DNA of 64,000 bases from Eurosta solidaginis (Eukaryota; Arthropoda; Insecta; Diptera; Tephritidae): the NCBI RefSeq assembly GCF_040869045.1, contig NC_090319.1, forward strand, positions 226,586,490 to 226,650,489. The letters run 5' to 3'. Shown one piece after another: positions 61,544-64,000 of this stretch; position 1 is the stretch's first letter, and the number at the start of each line of letters is the position of its first letter. Both the position numbers and the translations under genes were made by a program. Below the pieces are notes generated by a model that saw only the letters and a list, made by a program, of their open reading frames with translations, ran no database searches and was not told the DNA's origin.

Positions 61544-64000
61544 CAATTTCGAACGGCTCTACGCATAAACTTCGTTCTACTGCTCTTTTCTTATGCTCTA
61601 CTTTAACTCGGTTTTAGAAAAAAAAAAAATAAAAATTGGTATTGCCAGATCTCTGATTTTTTTTTAATGATTGGCAACGGCTGAATTTCTTCAAAAAAAA
61701 ATAAATTCTAAATGAATAGCCGAAACAATGGGGTTGCTATCTATCTTAGTGTACATTTTGTAGTATTAGCCGTGATTGCTACAAGTACTTTGCCTTATCT
61801 ATATAAATAAAAATGAGTTTTGACATGTTTGTAAGCGAATCACTTTCGAACGGCTCTACGCATAAACTTCGTTCTACTGCTGTTTTTTATGCTCTACTTT
61901 AACTTATTAGAAAAAAAAAATTGGAGTTGCCAGAAGTCTGATTTTTTTAATGATTGGCAACGGCTGAATTTCTTAAAAAAACATAAATAAATTCCAAAGG
62001 AATAGCCGAAGCAATGGGGTTGCTATCTATCTTAGCGTACATTTTGTAGTATTAGCCGTGATTGCTACAAGTACTTTGCCTCATCTATATAAATAAAAAC
62101 GAGTTTTGACATGTTTGTAAGCGAATCACTTTCGAAGGGATCTACGCATAAACTTCGTTCTACTGCTGTTTTCTTATGCTCTACTTGAGCTCGGTTTTAG
62201 AAAAAAAATTGGTGTTGCCAGATATCTGATTTTTTTTTAATGATTGGCAACGACTGAATTTCTTAAAAAAAACATAAATAAATTCTAAATGAATAGCCGA
62301 AACAATGGGGTTGTTATCTAACTTAGCGTACATTTTGTAGTATTAGCCGTGATTGCTACAAGTACTTTGCCTCATCTATATAAATAAAAACGAGTTTTGA
62401 CATGTTTGTAACCGAATCACTTTCGAACGGCTCTACGCATAAACTTCGTTCTACTGCTGTTTTTTTATGCTCTACCTGAACTTATTAGAAAAAAAATGGT
62501 GTTGCCAGATGTCTGATTTTTTTTTAATGATTGGCAACGGCTGAATTTCTTAAAAAAAACATAAATAAATTCTAAAGGAATAGCCGAAACAATGGGGTTG
62601 CTATCTATCTTAGCGTACATTTTGTAGTATTAACCATTATTGCTACAAGTAATTTGCCTTATCTATATAAATAAAAATGAGTTTTGACATGTTTGTAAGC
62701 GAATCACTTTCGAAAGGCTCTACGCATAGACTTCGTTCTAGTGCTGTTTTCTTATGCTCTACTTGAACTCGGTTTTAGAAAAAAAAATTGCTGTTGCCAG
62801 GTGCCTGATTTTTTTTTAATGATGTGCAACGGCTGAATTTCTTAAAAACAACATAAATAAATTATAAATGAATAGCCGAAACAATGGGGTTGCTACCTAA
62901 CTTAGCGTACATTTTGCAGTATTAGCCGTGATTGCTACAAGTACTTTGCCTCATCTATATAAATAAAAATGAGTTTTGACATGTTTGTAAGCGAATCACT
63001 TTCGAACGGCTCTACGTATAAACTTCGTTCTACTGCTGTTTTCTTATGCTCTACTTGATCTCGGCTTTAGAAAAAAAAATTGGTGTTGCTAGATGTCTGA
63101 TTATTTTTTTTGTAAGGATTGGCAACGGCTGTAAATAAATTCTAAATGAATAGCCGAAACAATGGGGTTGCTATCTAACTTAGCGTACATTTTGTAGTAT
63201 TAGCCGTGATTGCTACAAGTACTTGCCTCATCTATATAAATAAAAATGAGTTTTGACATGTTTCTAAGCGAATCACTTTCGAACGGCTCTACGCATAAAC
63301 TTCTTTCTACTGCTGTTTTCTTATGCTCTACTTGAACTCGGTTTTGGAAAAAAAAATGGTGTTGCCAGATGTCTGATTTTTTTTTAATGATTGGCAACGG
63401 CTGAATTTCTTAAAAAAACATAAATAAATTCTAAAGGAATAGCCGAAACAATGGGGTTGCTATCTATCTTAGCGTACATTTTGTAGTATTACCCGTGATT
63501 GCTGCAAGTACTTTGCCTTATCTATATAAATAAAAATGAGTTTTGACATGTTTGTAAACGAATCAATTTCGAAAGGCTCTACGCATAAATTTCGTTCTAG
63601 TGCTGTTTTCTTATGCTCTACTTTAACTCGGTTTTAGAAAAAAAAAAAATGCTGTTGCCAGATGTCTGATTTTTTTTTAATGATTGGCAACGGCTGAATT
63701 TCTTAAAAAAAAAAATAAACAAATTCTAAATGAATAGCCGAAACAATGGGGTTGATATCTATCTTAGCGTACATTTTGTAGTATTAGCCGTGATTGCTAC
63801 AAGTACTTTGCCTTATCTAAATAAATAAATTCTAAATGAATAGCCGAAACAATGGGGTTATATCTATCTTAGCGTACATTTTGTAGTATTAGCCGTGATT
63901 GCTACAAGTACTTTGCCTTATCTATATAAATAAAAATGAGTTTTGACATGTTTGTATGCGAATCACTTTCGAACGGCTCTACGCATAAACTTCTTTCTAC
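61544..64000. repeat. 290-bp satellite, segment 9
   Basis: About eight monomers to the window edge. Near 63818 a monomer is cut short by a join between TATAAATAAA-like and ATAAATAAATTC stretches. No gene seen. Confidence 0.94.

Noticed and set aside
1..64000. CRISPR array
   Set aside because: Repeats are about 290 bp, head to tail and without spacers, in clearly eukaryotic DNA.

Overview
This window is repeat-dominated, AT-rich eukaryotic DNA, probably pericentromeric or other heterochromatin of a higher dipteran. The fly assignment is an inference. It rests on an LOA-type non-LTR retrotransposon, an mdg1/412-like Ty3/gypsy LTR element and a DINE-1/INE-1-like element. A tephritid-like fly would fit, but the sequence alone does not prove it. 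I see no host gene. About 41 kb is one satellite with a monomer of about 290 bp; length divided by monomer size gives roughly 140 monomers. Each monomer carries a TATA-like stretch, long A and T runs, and a dyad built from GTTGCCA and TGGCAAC.

Layout: satellite 1-1684. LTR element copy 1 spans 1685-10969, with a nearly intact LOA-type element (1822-7434, 13-bp target duplication) nested in its 5' LTR. A short satellite piece follows, then 434-bp repeat array A (11315-12929) and satellite to 16162. A DINE-1-like element with its own 128-bp minisatellite and a (GGAC)15 tract occupies 16163-19664. Satellite 19665-24951, repeat array B (24952-26130), satellite 26131-37660, repeat array C (37661-38406), satellite 38407-42825. 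LTR copy 2 (42826-45429), satellite, LTR copy 3 (a 3' fragment, 46902-47624), satellite 47625-58105, LTR copy 4 (58106-61543), and satellite to the end.

The most interesting item is the second tandem repeat family (arrays A, B and C with 4, 3 and 2 units). Every unit carries a compact sequence with the layout of a type I hammerhead ribozyme: stem I GCTAG, core CTGATGA, a small hairpin, GAAA, a GTC or ATC cleavage triplet, and the closing strand CTAGT. Upstream of it are sequences spaced like tRNA A and B boxes. This combination resembles the small retrozyme or SINE-like satellites known from other animals. A weaker ribozyme candidate (HDV-like) sits exactly at the 5' end of the LOA element.

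The only long intact coding region is LOA ORF2 (endonuclease, reverse transcriptase, RNase H; 1193 codons). ORF1 is broken by one in-frame TAG. The LTR copies keep only fragments of coding sequence. The satellite shows several levels of higher-order duplication: 1.67 kb, 1.73 kb, 2.195 kb, 3.495 kb and about 6.2 kb. The mobile elements and the ribozyme-like arrays have been carried along with some of these.
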